The notes: a model not told the origin generated them from the letters alone. 51,262 nucleotides of DNA from Bacteroidota bacterium (GCA_016708845.1 JADJFB010000035.1:1-51262), one strand, 5' to 3'. Shown: positions 26,275 to 35,215, counted from the stretch's first letter. Made by a program: numbers and translations.

Positions 26275-28554
26275 TTAGCAGCTACTACCGGTTTGCACAG
26301 CTGAAGATGCTGCGACAATTCCATCTACTCCGGAGAGCAATTTGGTGCAGCGCAACCTCCCCCAATTATTAATGGTGCTTACTGATGTTGTATTTGCACC
26401 ACCTGACCATAAAACTTGAGTAGGAGCTGCGGTACTAATATTTGCACCACCAGTTGGTGCTGTTAATTGAAAGCCTGATGTACTTCCTGAAAAATTTTGA
26501 ATTACAAGTAAATAAACATCACCAGCGGCTGCAACAACAGATGTTTCGAAGGAAGCATCATAGCAGCCAGCGGAAGTAGTGTATGGAAATCCACTCGAAC
26601 TATTTGCTGGTGTATTTCCGGTGGCCGACATACCAGTAACTCCTAAGTAACTAAAATTACAAGCAACTTCTCCATTACCACCTGTACTTTGAATATTTGC
26701 GCAATTAGTCGAGCCGGTGCCAGAAGTTTTAAATAACACCCAATCATAATCTGTTTCTGCATCACAAGTACCCGATACAAAATCATTAGGTATGATATTA
26801 AAGAGTAAGTTGCCTGCTGTAGTAGTTGTTAACTGCATCCATAAAGCATTTTTTTCATCAAATACACAATTACCTGTTCCAGTAAAGTCACATATATTTC
26901 CAGTATTTTGATATCCTGGATTACCCACACTGGTTGGATTTGCGCAAAAAGAAATAGGAGTGATACAATCTTGACCAACTACTCCAGCTCCTGTACCTAC
27001 ATTACCGGAGGATGTAGCCATAATATTAAAAGTGCCTACCTGAGAACTTTTACCATCTACTCTGATATAATAAGTTCCAGCAGTTAAGCCAGTTAAATTT
27101 AATTGTGAGTTGTTTGTCGTTGATGCACTGCATCCTGCGCCTGGAGCATCATCATTACAGCCGACTTGAACTAATGAAGCACAAGGACCACTATAAACTG
27201 CTATTTGTGTATTAGCTAACGTAATCGAACTTGTTAGAACGCCTAAAGTAGTGCCTGTTACGTTTATCGAATACCATAACGTGTTAACAGATCCAGAGTT
27301 CCAGCAAGAAGCTGCTGCTAATCCCGGATCAGCTGTTGCACAACTGTTATCATCATTAATAGTAACACCAGATATTAGCGCTGTTGCGCCACCACATAAG
27401 TCATTTAACACAATAGCGTTGCCTGTTGTAAATGAAAAAGTTGGGCAGCCCGTTGCAGAACCTGCACCATTTTGTGGTACAATTTTCCAGTAATAGGTTG
27501 TGTTTGGTGATAATGTTGGTGGACTGTAGCTTAATACATTACCAATATTAGTTCCATTATTAATATTAGTTGCAGCTGCATCAGTTCCAAAAAATAATAA
27601 ATACTGTGTTGGTGTGCCACCGCCAACAGGGACATTCCATGTTAAATTTGAACTTCCACAAGTTAATAGGGCACCATTTGCAGGAGCTGTATAAACAGAA
27701 CAGTTAGGTGGAGTGGGTATTGCGCAGGTTATAGCTAAGCTATAATTACCTGTTGCGCTGGCATAACCACCCACATAAATAAAATAATTTGTTCCTGATG
27801 TTGATGCCCAGCTTATTGTGATTGTAAACCAGTAATCATCATTTCCAGTAACACAAACAGATGAAGCGCATGTTGCACCTGAAAATAATTGAATTTTTGT
27901 ATCATAGCTCGATCCGCATAAACTTGCCGTAATAGTATTGCCATTACCGGTAATGTTATACCAAATCCCTGGAGTTCCGGCTGTTGTACCGCATGTGCCA
28001 GAAGGGTCGCCAGTGCTGGTTGCTAATGAAGTTGAACCAACATAAATTCCACCACAAGATACTTGAATTGACCCAGCACATTGATCGTTTGCAGGAGGAG
28101 TACTATTATAAACAACACAAATATTTCCAGTCATGTTATTAGTTGAGTTATGAGCCAAATTTATATAATAGGTTGTAGATGGTAACACTGTTAATGTTAA
28201 TGTTTCTGTTACGCCTGTTCCGCCTGCATTCACGCAGCCAATTTGTACTAATGATCCGCAAGAACCAGAGAAAGCAGATAAATTCAAATTTCTGTTAGTA
28301 GTTGCTGTAATTGTTACAGAAGTAATCCCAAGAGGAGTTGTAAAGGTAAACCATCTGTCTATAGGAAATGTTCCCGAGTTACAAGGTAAGTTAGCGGCTT
28401 GATTATCCCAATTTTTACTAACATTATAAGCAGTAGTAATACAACTCGAATTAGGAGTTAATGATACAGCTCCCCCACAGTTGTTTGATTGCGAAAAACT
28501 TGTACGTATTGAGATGAATAAAAAGAAAAGTAAAAATAGGCGATTTATTTTCAT
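26275..28554 (-). CDS. Exported adhesin-like protein, N-terminal part (same gene as the T9SS C-terminal fragment)
   Basis: This 759-residue frame has a signal peptide (about 1-21, SIRTSFSQ) and a Thr, Ser, Gly, Asn and Cys-rich mature part. Repeated beta-sandwich units (about 30-150, 155-275, 375-515) share the pattern W(Y/F)xIT and GTYYIRV, as in PPC-like domains. One fibronectin-III-like unit lies at about 280-375 (GGTPTQYLLFFGTDAA, NTTYYWKIVP). The end, GRLRCTKLLSG...SSC, is truncated by a stop. Regularly spaced cysteines suggest disulfides in the exported form. It is the first gene of the damaged reading frame that continues to 24605. The substrate or partner is unknown; adhesion or matrix roles are inferred only from architecture. 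Confidence 0.8.
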   Translation of the reverse strand: MKINRLFLLFFLFISIRTSFSQSNNCGGAVSLTPNSSCITTAYNVSKNWDNQAANLPCNSGTFPIDRWFTFTTPLGITSVTITATTNRNLNLSAFSGSCGSLVQIGCVNAGGTGVTETLTLTVLPSTTYYINLAHNSTNNMTGNICVVYNSTPPANDQCAGSIQVSCGGIYVGSTSLATSTGDPSGTCGTTAGTPGIWYNITGNGNTITASLCGSSYDTKIQLFSGATCASSVCVTGNDDYWFTITISWASTSGTNYFIYVGGYASATGNYSLAITCAIPTPPNCSVYTAPANGALLTCGSSNLTWNVPVGGGTPTQYLLFFGTDAAATNINNGTNIGNVLSYSPPTLSPNTTYYWKIVPQNGAGSATGCPTFSFTTGNAIVLNDLCGGATALISGVTINDDNSCATADPGLAAASCWNSGSVNTLWYSINVTGTTLGVLTSSITLANTQIAVYSGPCASLVQVGCNDDAPGAGCSASTTNNSQLNLTGLTAGTYYIRVDGKSSQVGTFNIMATSSGNVGTGAGVVGQDCITPISFCANPTSVGNPGYQNTGNICDFTGTGNCVFDEKNALWMQLTTTTAGNLLFNIIPNDFVSGTCDAETDYDWVLFKTSGTGSTNCANIQSTGGNGEVACNFSYLGVTGMSATGNTPANSSSGFPYTTSAGCYDASFETSVVAAAGDVYLLVIQNFSGSTSGFQLTAPTGGANISTAAPTQVLWSGGANTTSVSTINNWGRLRCTKLLSGVDGIVAASSAVQTGSSC

Positions 28555-28591
28555 ATTATAAGATGTAGTAATAACTAATTTAATGAAGTAA

Positions 28592-29020
28592 TTAGTTGTG
28601 TTTTATATTGGTTTCAATCAATTTTTTATACTCTTTCGGATACTTTTTTACCCAATTATTTTTTTTCTCTTCATATATCAAAGCATCCTGCTCTGAATTG
28701 CCTGTATTTACAAGTGTTGGGAATGGTTCTGGTTGTTCACCTTCCTTTATAAAAGATTTAATAGGGAAATAATTCTTTAACATCTTTCCGCTAACAATAT
28801 TTTTATCTAAACTTTTATTTGTTGTGATTGTGAAGATACTGTCGACCTTGTCAAATTCTATTGACTTAGATTGAGTAACTCTTTCCAATAAACTTTTTGT
28901 TTGATCAAAATTACTTGAATTTAAATTATAAAATGACACAAAGTATTTTGTGTTTTCTTGAGCATTTATAAATTGTATAAACAGAAAACTAAAACCTATT
29001 AGCAATAATCGTAACCTCAT
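28592..29020 (-). CDS. Exported protein of unknown function
   Basis: This 142-residue protein has a signal peptide (about 1-20, FIQFINAQ). The mature part, rich in Lys, Asn and Ser, contains a short ferredoxin-like pattern (YFVSFYNLNSSNFDQTKSLLERV) that could be a small beta-alpha domain. No motif is recognised. It lies 37 bp upstream of the T9SS surface protein gene on the same strand, so the two may be transcribed together. Confidence 0.65.
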   Translation of the reverse strand: MRLRLLLIGFSFLFIQFINAQENTKYFVSFYNLNSSNFDQTKSLLERVTQSKSIEFDKVDSIFTITTNKSLDKNIVSGKMLKNYFPIKSFIKEGEQPEPFPTLVNTGNSEQDALIYEEKKNNWVKKYPKEYKKLIETNIKHN

Positions 29021-29399
29021 TATATATTTATTTTTATTAAAGTATTACTAAATTACTAAATTTCTACAGATTTTACTATCTTATAATACACTAAGCATTA
29101 GATTAGAACTAGTGTAATTTTAGTTGCAATTTTACTCGTTTAAAATCCATTTTTGCTCAATAAAATGATTGTTTGACTAAATTCCATTGATATTAGTATC
29201 AAAAATAAGTTTTCAACAAAAATGGCTTTGTCTAATTTTTTGGAGTAAATGAGTACTATTTTGTTTTATTCGAAGTATTTAAAATACAAATTTCAAAATA
29301 AAGTTTGAATCTTTTTATACAAAAAAAACACCTGGCAAGAAAAACTTGACAGGTGTGTAGTAAATTATAATAATACTAGTAAAGTTTTATTATAAACTA
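29021..29399. other. Non-coding gap between GAPDH and a small exported gene
   Basis: These 379 bp are very AT-rich, with no ORF above background and no RNA gene. The only structured element is the gap terminator at 29320-29356. The left half must hold the promoter of the minus-strand gene ending at 28592, but no full consensus is visible. Confidence 0.6.
29320..29356 (-). terminator. Rho-independent terminator of the GAPDH gene
   Basis: On the minus strand, ACACCTG and CAAG stems separated by a 1-nt internal mismatch close a 5-nt loop and end in eight T. It starts 44 bp past the stop codon. Confidence 0.88.
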
Positions 29400-30863
29400 T
29401 TAATAATAAGTAGCTCTTCTTACTTCAGCAATATGTTTACTGAAACGAATTACTTGACGAGTGTAGCCATATTCGTTATCATACCACACATATAATACAA
29501 TGCTCTTTTTATCTGGAGATATAATCGTAGCATTACTGTCAAATACTGAAGGACAAGGATTTCCAATGACATCAGATGATACTAATTCGTTGCTGAAAGC
29601 ATATTGAATTTGTTCTACTAAAGCACCATTTAAAGCATACTTACGAATGATTTCGTTTACCTCATCACGCGTTACTTCTTTATTGATATTTAAATTTAAA
29701 ATAGCTAATGATACATTTGGAGTTGGTACTCGAACCGAATTAGCAGTAAATTTTCCTGCTAAGTGAGGTAATACTTTTTTCAAAGCACTTTCAGCACCAG
29801 TTTCGGTAATAACCATATTTAATGCTGCTGAACGTCCACGACGGTATTTTTTGTGGTAGTTGTCCAATAAGTTTTGGTCATTCGTATATGAGTGAACTGT
29901 TTCGATATGCCCTTTTTGAATTCCTAATTCTTTGTCAATTACATAAAGTATTGGCATAATAGCATTAGTAGTACAAGAAGCCGCAGAGAAAATTTGTCCG
30001 TTTTTAACGTCAACTGTTTCATGGTTAATACCGTGAACAACGTTTGGTACATTACCTTTTGCTGGAGCAGTTAATAATACTTTACTTACACCTTTTGCTT
30101 TTAAGTGACGACTTAATTCTACATCATCTCTAAAAACACCCGTGTTATCAATAACTAAAGCGTTATCAATACCATAAGCTGTATAATCTACATCTTCAGG
30201 ATTTTTTGCATCAATCATATGAACCGTATGGCCGTTAATGATTAAGGCTTTATTTTCTAAATCTTCGATAACTGTTCCAGGGAAAACACCATGAACAGAA
30301 TCTGTGCGCAATAAATCGGCACGTTTAATAATATCATCATCACTGCTACCACGAGTTACAATAGCACGTAAACGTAATTGCTCACCTTTACCAGCTTGAG
30401 AAATTAACTCACGAGCTGCTAAACGACCAATACGTCCGAAACCATATAATATAACGTCTTTAGGAGTAATAGTTGTTTTTGCACCAATTAAATCTTTCAA
30501 TTTATTTGCAATAAACTCATCCACAGATTTGAAGTTTGCAATTTCTTGTTGGTACTCAAATGCTAATTTACCAATATCAATTCGCGAAGGACAAACATCA
30601 GCATTATTAATTGCAGTTGCAATTGCTAATGTATCATTTACAGAGATTGTTTTTTTAACAATATTTTTAGCATATAAATGTAAGTTCATCATTTCACTTA
30701 CACTTCTATCTACTAATTGATTTCTGAATAAAATTAATTCAATAGATTTTTCGAACCATAATTTTCCGATAGTTCCAATTAATTCAATCGCTGCTTTCTC
30801 TTGAACAATCCAATCGTTTAGTTGCGTTTGGTAAGCTGCATTTGCTGTTTCTTTGGTTTGCAT
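29400..30863 (-). CDS. gap: Glyceraldehyde-3-phosphate dehydrogenase with N-terminal extension
   Basis: This 487-residue cytoplasmic enzyme oxidises or reduces glyceraldehyde-3-phosphate in glycolysis or gluconeogenesis. The core starts about residue 135: Rossmann motif ILYGFGRIGRLAA (138-150), catalytic cysteine in FSAASCTTNAI (C297), HSYTNDQNLLDNYHKKYRRGRSAA, and a C-terminal YVWYDNEYGYTRQVIRFSKHI. The first 130 residues are an all-helical extension absent from the usual 330-residue enzyme but seen in a longer bacterial subfamily. SSDDDIIKRADLLRTDSVHG sits where short GAPDHs have the substrate loop. It is transcribed alone with its own terminator. Confidence 0.93.
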   Translation of the reverse strand: MQTKETANAAYQTQLNDWIVQEKAAIELIGTIGKLWFEKSIELILFRNQLVDRSVSEMMNLHLYAKNIVKKTISVNDTLAIATAINNADVCPSRIDIGKLAFEYQQEIANFKSVDEFIANKLKDLIGAKTTITPKDVILYGFGRIGRLAARELISQAGKGEQLRLRAIVTRGSSDDDIIKRADLLRTDSVHGVFPGTVIEDLENKALIINGHTVHMIDAKNPEDVDYTAYGIDNALVIDNTGVFRDDVELSRHLKAKGVSKVLLTAPAKGNVPNVVHGINHETVDVKNGQIFSAASCTTNAIMPILYVIDKELGIQKGHIETVHSYTNDQNLLDNYHKKYRRGRSAALNMVITETGAESALKKVLPHLAGKFTANSVRVPTPNVSLAILNLNINKEVTRDEVNEIIRKYALNGALVEQIQYAFSNELVSSDVIGNPCPSVFDSNATIISPDKKSIVLYVWYDNEYGYTRQVIRFSKHIAEVRRATYY

Positions 30864-30924
30864 AGTTTATTTTTGTTTTGTTATTTGTTTTTTTTTCAAT
30901 ACCTTTTATTTCAATACCAACAAC

Positions 30925-31377
30925 CTATTTATTAATCTTCATCATGCCCATAATCTTCTGGGATTTCGTTATCATCATCATTATCCAATCATCATCATCT
31001 CCACCAAATTCATCTTCCTCTTCACCAACATCTTCTCCTTCTTCACCTTCCAAATGATTTAAGTCGCCTTCGTCAATTCCAACAGTATCGTTTTTTATTT
31101 CTTTATAAATTTCACTTTCGTCAACAATTTCTGGATCGTTTAACATCGTTGCCATTTGTTGATCAGCTGTTAATTCACCTTTTGCCATTTGTGCTTGTTT
31201 GTATTGTTTTGGTGGATTACCAATAGATTTTACGCAAGCAGGGTAAGTACCTTTTGGATTGTCGGGTAAAATTTTCATTAACTCAATACAAAACGCCCAT
31301 TTTACGGCAGGGTCAAATACATACATAAAACGCTGACGCGGACTATCAATGTATTTAGCAATTTTTGTTTTTGACAT
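30925..31377 (-). CDS. pRiA4b ORF-3-like protein, C-terminal part (split gene)
   Basis: This frame (150 residues) continues the protein encoded just upstream at 31377-31631. It starts with MSKTKIAKYIDSPRQRFMYVFD and has VKWAFCIELMKIL, the middle of the pRiA4b ORF-3/IS1096 TnpR-passenger family. A long acidic tail follows (about 90-125, GEEGEDVGEEEDEFGGDDDD). The last 25 residues in this frame (WIMMMITKSQKIM...) look wrong. One base added near 30985-30990 gives DNDDDNEIPEDYGHDED and a stop at 30932. Its ATG overlaps the upstream stop as TAATG, which could be taken for coupling, but the domain is cut in half. The function of the family is unknown. Confidence 0.65.
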   Translation of the reverse strand: MSKTKIAKYIDSPRQRFMYVFDPAVKWAFCIELMKILPDNPKGTYPACVKSIGNPPKQYKQAQMAKGELTADQQMATMLNDPEIVDESEIYKEIKNDTVGIDEGDLNHLEGEEGEDVGEEEDEFGGDDDDWIMMMITKSQKIMGMMKINK

Positions 31378-31631
31378 TAGATTTTAGGAGAAACGCCTTT
31401 TCGGATTTCTTCTTCTTCTAATGGCAAATCTTCTTCACGCAATGTAATTTCTTGATCTTTTCTCCAATAATCGTCGCTAACAAAAAAAGCTGCCGCATGT
31501 TTTTTATCAAACTTATAAGCATCTTGTATAGCGTTATGAAAGTCCTCGAAGGTTTGTCCAGATAGGATTTCTATTTCTCGATAAATGTCTTCGTTATCTT
31601 CTATAAATAATTTAAATTTATATACTGCCAT
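31377..31631 (-). CDS. pRiA4b ORF-3-like protein, N-terminal part (split gene)
   Basis: This 84-residue frame contains the beta-strand and helix start of the pRiA4b ORF-3/TnpR-passenger family: YKFKLFIEDNEDIYREIEI, then FEDFHNAIQDAYKFDKKHAAAFFVSDDYW. It stops after GVSPKI. Adding one A to the AAAA run (plus-strand TTTT at 31382-31385) reads on as GVSPKNLMSKTKIAKYI into the next frame, which matches the family's LM-x-xT-x-L junction. I therefore see one gene of about 230 residues. It follows a 152-residue unknown gene with 47 bp between. Confidence 0.65.
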   Translation of the reverse strand: MAVYKFKLFIEDNEDIYREIEILSGQTFEDFHNAIQDAYKFDKKHAAAFFVSDDYWRKDQEITLREEDLPLEEEEIRKGVSPKI

Positions 31632-31678
31632 TTTATTTTTATTTAAAGTTTAGTGAGTTTTTGAATACGCACTATTTT

Positions 31679-32137
31679 TTAATTTGTTTTTGTTACGATA
31701 GCGTTATTACCATCAAAATTAAAATTCCAACCTTGTTCAAATATTTTCGGTAAGTAGCGTTTGTATAATTTTAAACGCGCATTGCCTTTAATTTTATTTA
31801 TTTTAGTATCCTCTGGATTGGAGTGTTGCTCCTCATCATCTCTATCAATTGCATGAAATTCGTAGATGTTTACTTTAGTGTGTTGTTCCATAAAATCTTT
31901 AATGATTTTTACAATGGTATTCATCACTCTGTAAACCTCGCCTCTGTTAGTGGTAACATATTCTTCGCCTTCAAACTCTTCATTAATAACTCCAAATACA
32001 ATAGTCGAGTGGAGGATGTTATCTTGTCTTCTTCCAAAACGAACTTCGTAACGCAAGCCTGAAGATGTATTAAAATAATACACACCAGCACTTTTAATGG
32101 GTGGAAATTCAATTGGGAATATAGAGCTTTCTGACAT
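31679..32137 (-). CDS. Conserved-looking protein of unknown function
   Basis: This 152-residue protein has no signal peptide and is probably cytoplasmic. It has alternating strands and helices (GVYYFNTSSGLRYEVRFGRR, HSTIVFGVINEEFEG, EVYRVMNTIVKIIKDFMEQ). It ends with a strand pair (GWNFNFDGNNAIVTK). I recognise no family. It starts 19 bp after the dehydrogenase stop, in the same direction, and is likely part of a run of minus-strand genes from the dehydrogenase to the GAPDH gene. Confidence 0.65.
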   Translation of the reverse strand: MSESSIFPIEFPPIKSAGVYYFNTSSGLRYEVRFGRRQDNILHSTIVFGVINEEFEGEEYVTTNRGEVYRVMNTIVKIIKDFMEQHTKVNIYEFHAIDRDDEEQHSNPEDTKINKIKGNARLKLYKRYLPKIFEQGWNFNFDGNNAIVTKTN

Positions 32138-32156
32138 ATAGGATTATGCTAAAACA

Positions 32157-33056
32157 CTATTGTTTTGTTTTTTTAAATCGCTCAGCTAAAACTAAATCTT
32201 TTGTGCCACTTGAATAATCATAAAAGCCTTTTCCGCTTTTCACACCTAAATGTCCAGCAGTTACCATATTTACTAATAACGGACAAGGCGCATATTTTGG
32301 GTTGCCATATCCATCTTGCAATACTTTTAAAATATTTAAGCAAACGTCTAATCCAATAAAATCAGCTAACTGCAATGGACCCATTGGATGAGCCATTCCT
32401 AATTTCATTACCGTATCAATTTCTTCAACGCCAGCGGTACCTTCATGTAAAGTAATGATGGCTTCGTTAATCATTGGCATTAAAATTTTGTTTGCTACAA
32501 AGCCTGGGTAATCATTAACTTCCGTAGGAATTTTATTTAATTTTTTTGAAGTCTCCATAATTAAGTTACATACTTCGTTGCTAGTTGAATAGCCACGAAT
32601 GACTTCAATTAATTTCATCACTGGAACTGGATTCATAAAATGCATTCCAATTACTTTGTCTGGACGCTTAGTAACAGCTGCTATTTGAGTAATTGAAATA
32701 GAAGAAGTATTACTAGCTAAGATTGTATTTGGAGGGCAAATTTCGTCTAATTGTTTAAAGATAGAAAGTTTAACATTTACGTTTTCACTAGCTGCTTCAA
32801 CAACTAAATCGGCGTTTTTTGCACCCTCTTCTAATTTTGTGAAAGTGTTGATGTTAGCTAATGTCGCTGCTTTTTCGGCTTCGGTAACGGTTCCTTTAGT
32901 CACTTGTCTATCAATATTTTTAGCAATTGTTGCCAAAGCTTTTTGCAACGCAGGTTCGCTAATATCTACAAGGCTAACTGAATAGCCAAATTGAGCAAAT
33001 ACATGAGCAATACCATTTCCCATAGTACCACTTCCTATAACTGTAATATTTTTCAT
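32157..33056 (-). CDS. 3-hydroxyacyl-CoA (3-hydroxybutyryl-CoA) dehydrogenase
   Basis: This 299-residue cytoplasmic enzyme interconverts 3-hydroxyacyl-CoA and 3-oxoacyl-CoA with NAD(P). The N-terminal Rossmann domain starts with ITVIGSGTMGNGIAHVFAQFG. The family motifs NTSSISIT, GMHFMNPVPVMKLIEVIRG (catalytic His), and NDYPGFVANKILMPMINEA follow in order. GLDVCLNIL and GKGFYDYS end it. The length is typical of the Hbd/PaaH single-domain form. Without neighbouring beta-oxidation or butyrate genes, the chain length it acts on is unclear. Confidence 0.92.
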   Translation of the reverse strand: MKNITVIGSGTMGNGIAHVFAQFGYSVSLVDISEPALQKALATIAKNIDRQVTKGTVTEAEKAATLANINTFTKLEEGAKNADLVVEAASENVNVKLSIFKQLDEICPPNTILASNTSSISITQIAAVTKRPDKVIGMHFMNPVPVMKLIEVIRGYSTSNEVCNLIMETSKKLNKIPTEVNDYPGFVANKILMPMINEAIITLHEGTAGVEEIDTVMKLGMAHPMGPLQLADFIGLDVCLNILKVLQDGYGNPKYAPCPLLVNMVTAGHLGVKSGKGFYDYSSGTKDLVLAERFKKTKQ

Positions 33057-33112
33057 ATTGTTTAGTTTTTGAATAGATGCGGAAGTAAGATTTTCCCTTT
33101 ATTTCCGAGCCG

Positions 33113-33143
33113 TAAATCTAAAAACGGCAAGTCATAAATACAA
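33113..33143 (-). promoter_or_regulatory. Possible promoter of the 3-hydroxyacyl-CoA dehydrogenase gene
   Basis: On the minus strand, TTG (33141-33143), a 20-bp spacer and TAGATTTA (33113-33120, seven of eight -7 bases) lie 56 bp before the ATG. It is close to consensus but not exact. Confidence 0.35.
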
Positions 33144-33267
33144 ATAGAGTTTTAAACCTTTTTTAAATGTTTATTTGATAACTTATTTTATTATTATTTT
33201 TAATTTAAACCTATATATTTGTGAAAATTATCCTGAATTTAGAACAATTAACTTATAAATAAACACT

Positions 33268-33648
33268 ATGAATTTTCCATCAGAATTAAAGTACACTAAA
33301 GACCACGAATGGGTTCGTGTAGAAGGTAATGTTGCAACAATTGGTATTACTGATTTTGCACAAAAAGAATTAGGCGATATCGTTTATGTAGATGTGACTA
33401 CAATAGGCGAAACAGTTGCTAGAGAAGAGATTTTTGGAACAGTGGAAGCTGTTAAAACAGTATCTGACTTATTTATGCCAATTTCTGGTAAAGTATTAGA
33501 AATGAATAAAGATATCGATTCAGCGCCAGAATCTGTTAATACAGATCCTTATGGAAAAGGTTGGATGATTAAAGCAAGTATTGATAATGCATCAGAATTA
33601 GCTGATTTGTTATCTGCAGATGCTTATAAAGCTTTAATTGGAGCTTAA
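33268..33648 (+). CDS. gcvH: Glycine cleavage system H protein
   Basis: This 126-residue lipoyl carrier protein shuttles the aminomethyl group between the P, T and L proteins of the glycine cleavage complex. The lipoylation lysine is K63 in FGTVEAVKTVSDLFMP. The barrel start (ELKYTKDHEWVRVEG) and end (KGWMIKASIDN) are canonical. Other gcv genes are not nearby, as is usual for this phylum. A perfect -7 box TATATTTG (33214-33221) lies 46 bp before the ATG, but no TTG stands at the right spacing. Confidence 0.96.
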   Translation: MNFPSELKYTKDHEWVRVEGNVATIGITDFAQKELGDIVYVDVTTIGETVAREEIFGTVEAVKTVSDLFMPISGKVLEMNKDIDSAPESVNTDPYGKGWMIKASIDNASELADLLSADAYKALIGA

Positions 33649-33668
33649 TATACAACTAAATTGCACTT

Positions 33669-33698
33669 TAAAACCTTCTGTTTATCAGGAGGTTTTTT
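33669..33698 (+). terminator. Rho-independent terminator of gcvH
   Basis: An 11-bp stem (AAAACCTTCTG with CAGGAGGTTTT, one G-T pair, loop TTTAT) ends in six T, about 20 bp past the stop codon. Confidence 0.88.
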
Positions 33699-33764
33699 GT
33701 TTATAATAATCTGTGTAAATCTGCGTTATCCTTGTCTGCCGACAGTTATCTGCAGTAAAACCTT

Positions 33765-34157
33765 ATGGTAAAAATACTTCTGAAATATAGTTTCCTGGCA
33801 ACCATCTCATGGACCATTATTATTTTTGTATTATGCTGCACGCCTGGTAAATATGTGCCAACAGCCCATTGGTTAGAATTATTGAGTTTTGATAAGTTTG
33901 TTCATGCCAGTATCTTTTTTATCTTAACCTGTTTATGGTTGGTTTATATGTTTAAGACAAATAAGTTATCTATGGTCACTATGATTTTTATCATTTTTGG
34001 TTGTGTTGCTTATGGTGGTTTATTGGAAATGATGCAAGCAACAGTTTTTAGTCAAAGAAGTGGTGATTGGCTTGATTTTATTGCTAATTCCTTTGGATGC
34101 TTAATGGGCTTGTGGTTTTTTAGAAAAAACAAATACCGATTAAATTCTGCTAATTAA
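33765..34157 (+). CDS. VanZ-like membrane protein
   Basis: This 130-residue integral membrane protein has four hydrophobic segments (about 8-27, 45-62, 73-93, 106-122). The family signature is FDKFVHASIFFILTCL with a Lys-Phe-x-His motif, followed by a D-x-x-D-x-x-A-N segment (SGDWLDFIANSFGCLMG). VanZ proteins are named after a teicoplanin-resistance accessory gene, but most chromosomal homologues have no proven role. It lies between gcvH and trxB with its own short spacing. Confidence 0.85.
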   Translation: MVKILLKYSFLATISWTIIIFVLCCTPGKYVPTAHWLELLSFDKFVHASIFFILTCLWLVYMFKTNKLSMVTMIFIIFGCVAYGGLLEMMQATVFSQRSGDWLDFIANSFGCLMGLWFFRKNKYRLNSAN

Positions 34158-34185
34158 ATTTAGCATTCCCATTTCAATAAAATCA

Positions 34186-34218
34186 AACTTTCAAAACTTT
34201 TTAACTTTCAAAACTTTT
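34186..34218. repeat. 17-bp tandem repeat upstream of trxB
   Basis: The unit AACTTTCAAAACTTTTT occurs twice in a row (34186-34202 and 34203-34218, the second one base shorter). It ends 46 bp before the trxB start. No protein is encoded. Confidence 0.7.
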
Positions 34219-34264
34219 AAGCCTTTATAATAGTAAATTCGTACTCTCAAAAATTAATAAAATC

Positions 34265-35215
34265 ATGTCAACTACAACCGAACATATCAAATGCCTTATC
34301 ATAGGCTCTGGTCCCGCAGGATATACTGCAGCTATATATGCATCTCGTGCTGATTTAAAGCCAGTATTATATACAGGTTTAACACCAGGCGGACAATTAA
34401 CAGAAACAACTGAAGTAGATAATTTTCCTGGCTACCCGAAAGGAGTTACTGGACCTGAATTAATGGAAGATTTAAAAGCTCAAGCAGAGCGCTTTGGAAC
34501 TCAAGTTCGTTTTGGATTAGCTACTAAAGCTGATTTAAATGCTTCTCCAAAACGTATTTGGATTGATGAAACTACTGAGATAACAGCTGATACAGTAATT
34601 ATTTCAACAGGTGCATCTGCTAAATGGTTAGGTTTAGAAAATGAAACCCGTTTACGCATGAATGCTGGTGGAGTTTCGGCTTGCGCTGTTTGTGATGGCT
34701 TCTTTTATAAAGGTCAAGAAGTAGCGATTGTTGGAGCAGGTGATACAGCTGCGGAAGAAGCTACCTACTTATCCAAATTATGTAAAAAAGTGTACATGAT
34801 TGTTCGTAAAGGTGAAATGAGAGCTAGTAAAGCGATGCAACATCGTGTAACTAATACCGAAAATATTGAAATGGTTTACAATAGCGAAACTCATGATATT
34901 TTGGGTAAAGAAATGGTTGAAGGAGTTGTTGTTAAGAATAACGTAACCAACGAATTACGTACTTTAAATGTTACTGGTTTTTTCGTAGCTATTGGTCACA
35001 AACCAAATACGGATATTTTTGCTGGACAAATTAATATGGACGAATTAGGATATATTGATGTAATAGCTGGCTCAACCAAAACCAACATCGAAGGTGTGTT
35101 TGCTGTTGGCGATTGTGCAGATAAAACATATCGCCAAGCAGTTACTGCTGCGAGAAGTGGATGTATGGGTGCTTTAGATGCAGAACGTTATTTAGCCGCT
35201 TCTGGAAAACATTAA
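34265..35215 (+). CDS. trxB: Thioredoxin-disulfide reductase
   Basis: This 316-residue FAD/NADPH flavoenzyme reduces thioredoxin in the cytoplasm. The FAD-binding motif is CLIIGSGPAGYTAAIYA (10-26) and the redox-active site is C140-A-V-C143 in VSACAVCDGFF. The NADPH motif is VAIVGAGDTAAEEA (153-166). The C-terminal FAD segment GVFAVGDCADKTYRQAVTAA is intact. The length is normal for the low-molecular-weight bacterial type. The gene is not next to trxA. Confidence 0.95.
   Translation: MSTTTEHIKCLIIGSGPAGYTAAIYASRADLKPVLYTGLTPGGQLTETTEVDNFPGYPKGVTGPELMEDLKAQAERFGTQVRFGLATKADLNASPKRIWIDETTEITADTVIISTGASAKWLGLENETRLRMNAGGVSACAVCDGFFYKGQEVAIVGAGDTAAEEATYLSKLCKKVYMIVRKGEMRASKAMQHRVTNTENIEMVYNSETHDILGKEMVEGVVVKNNVTNELRTLNVTGFFVAIGHKPNTDIFAGQINMDELGYIDVIAGSTKTNIEGVFAVGDCADKTYRQAVTAARSGCMGALDAERYLAASGKH

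Noticed and set aside
31377..31631. Mobile element passenger gene (IS1096 TnpR-like) as evidence for a transposon
   Set aside because: Despite the family name there is no transposase, inverted repeat or target duplication near it.
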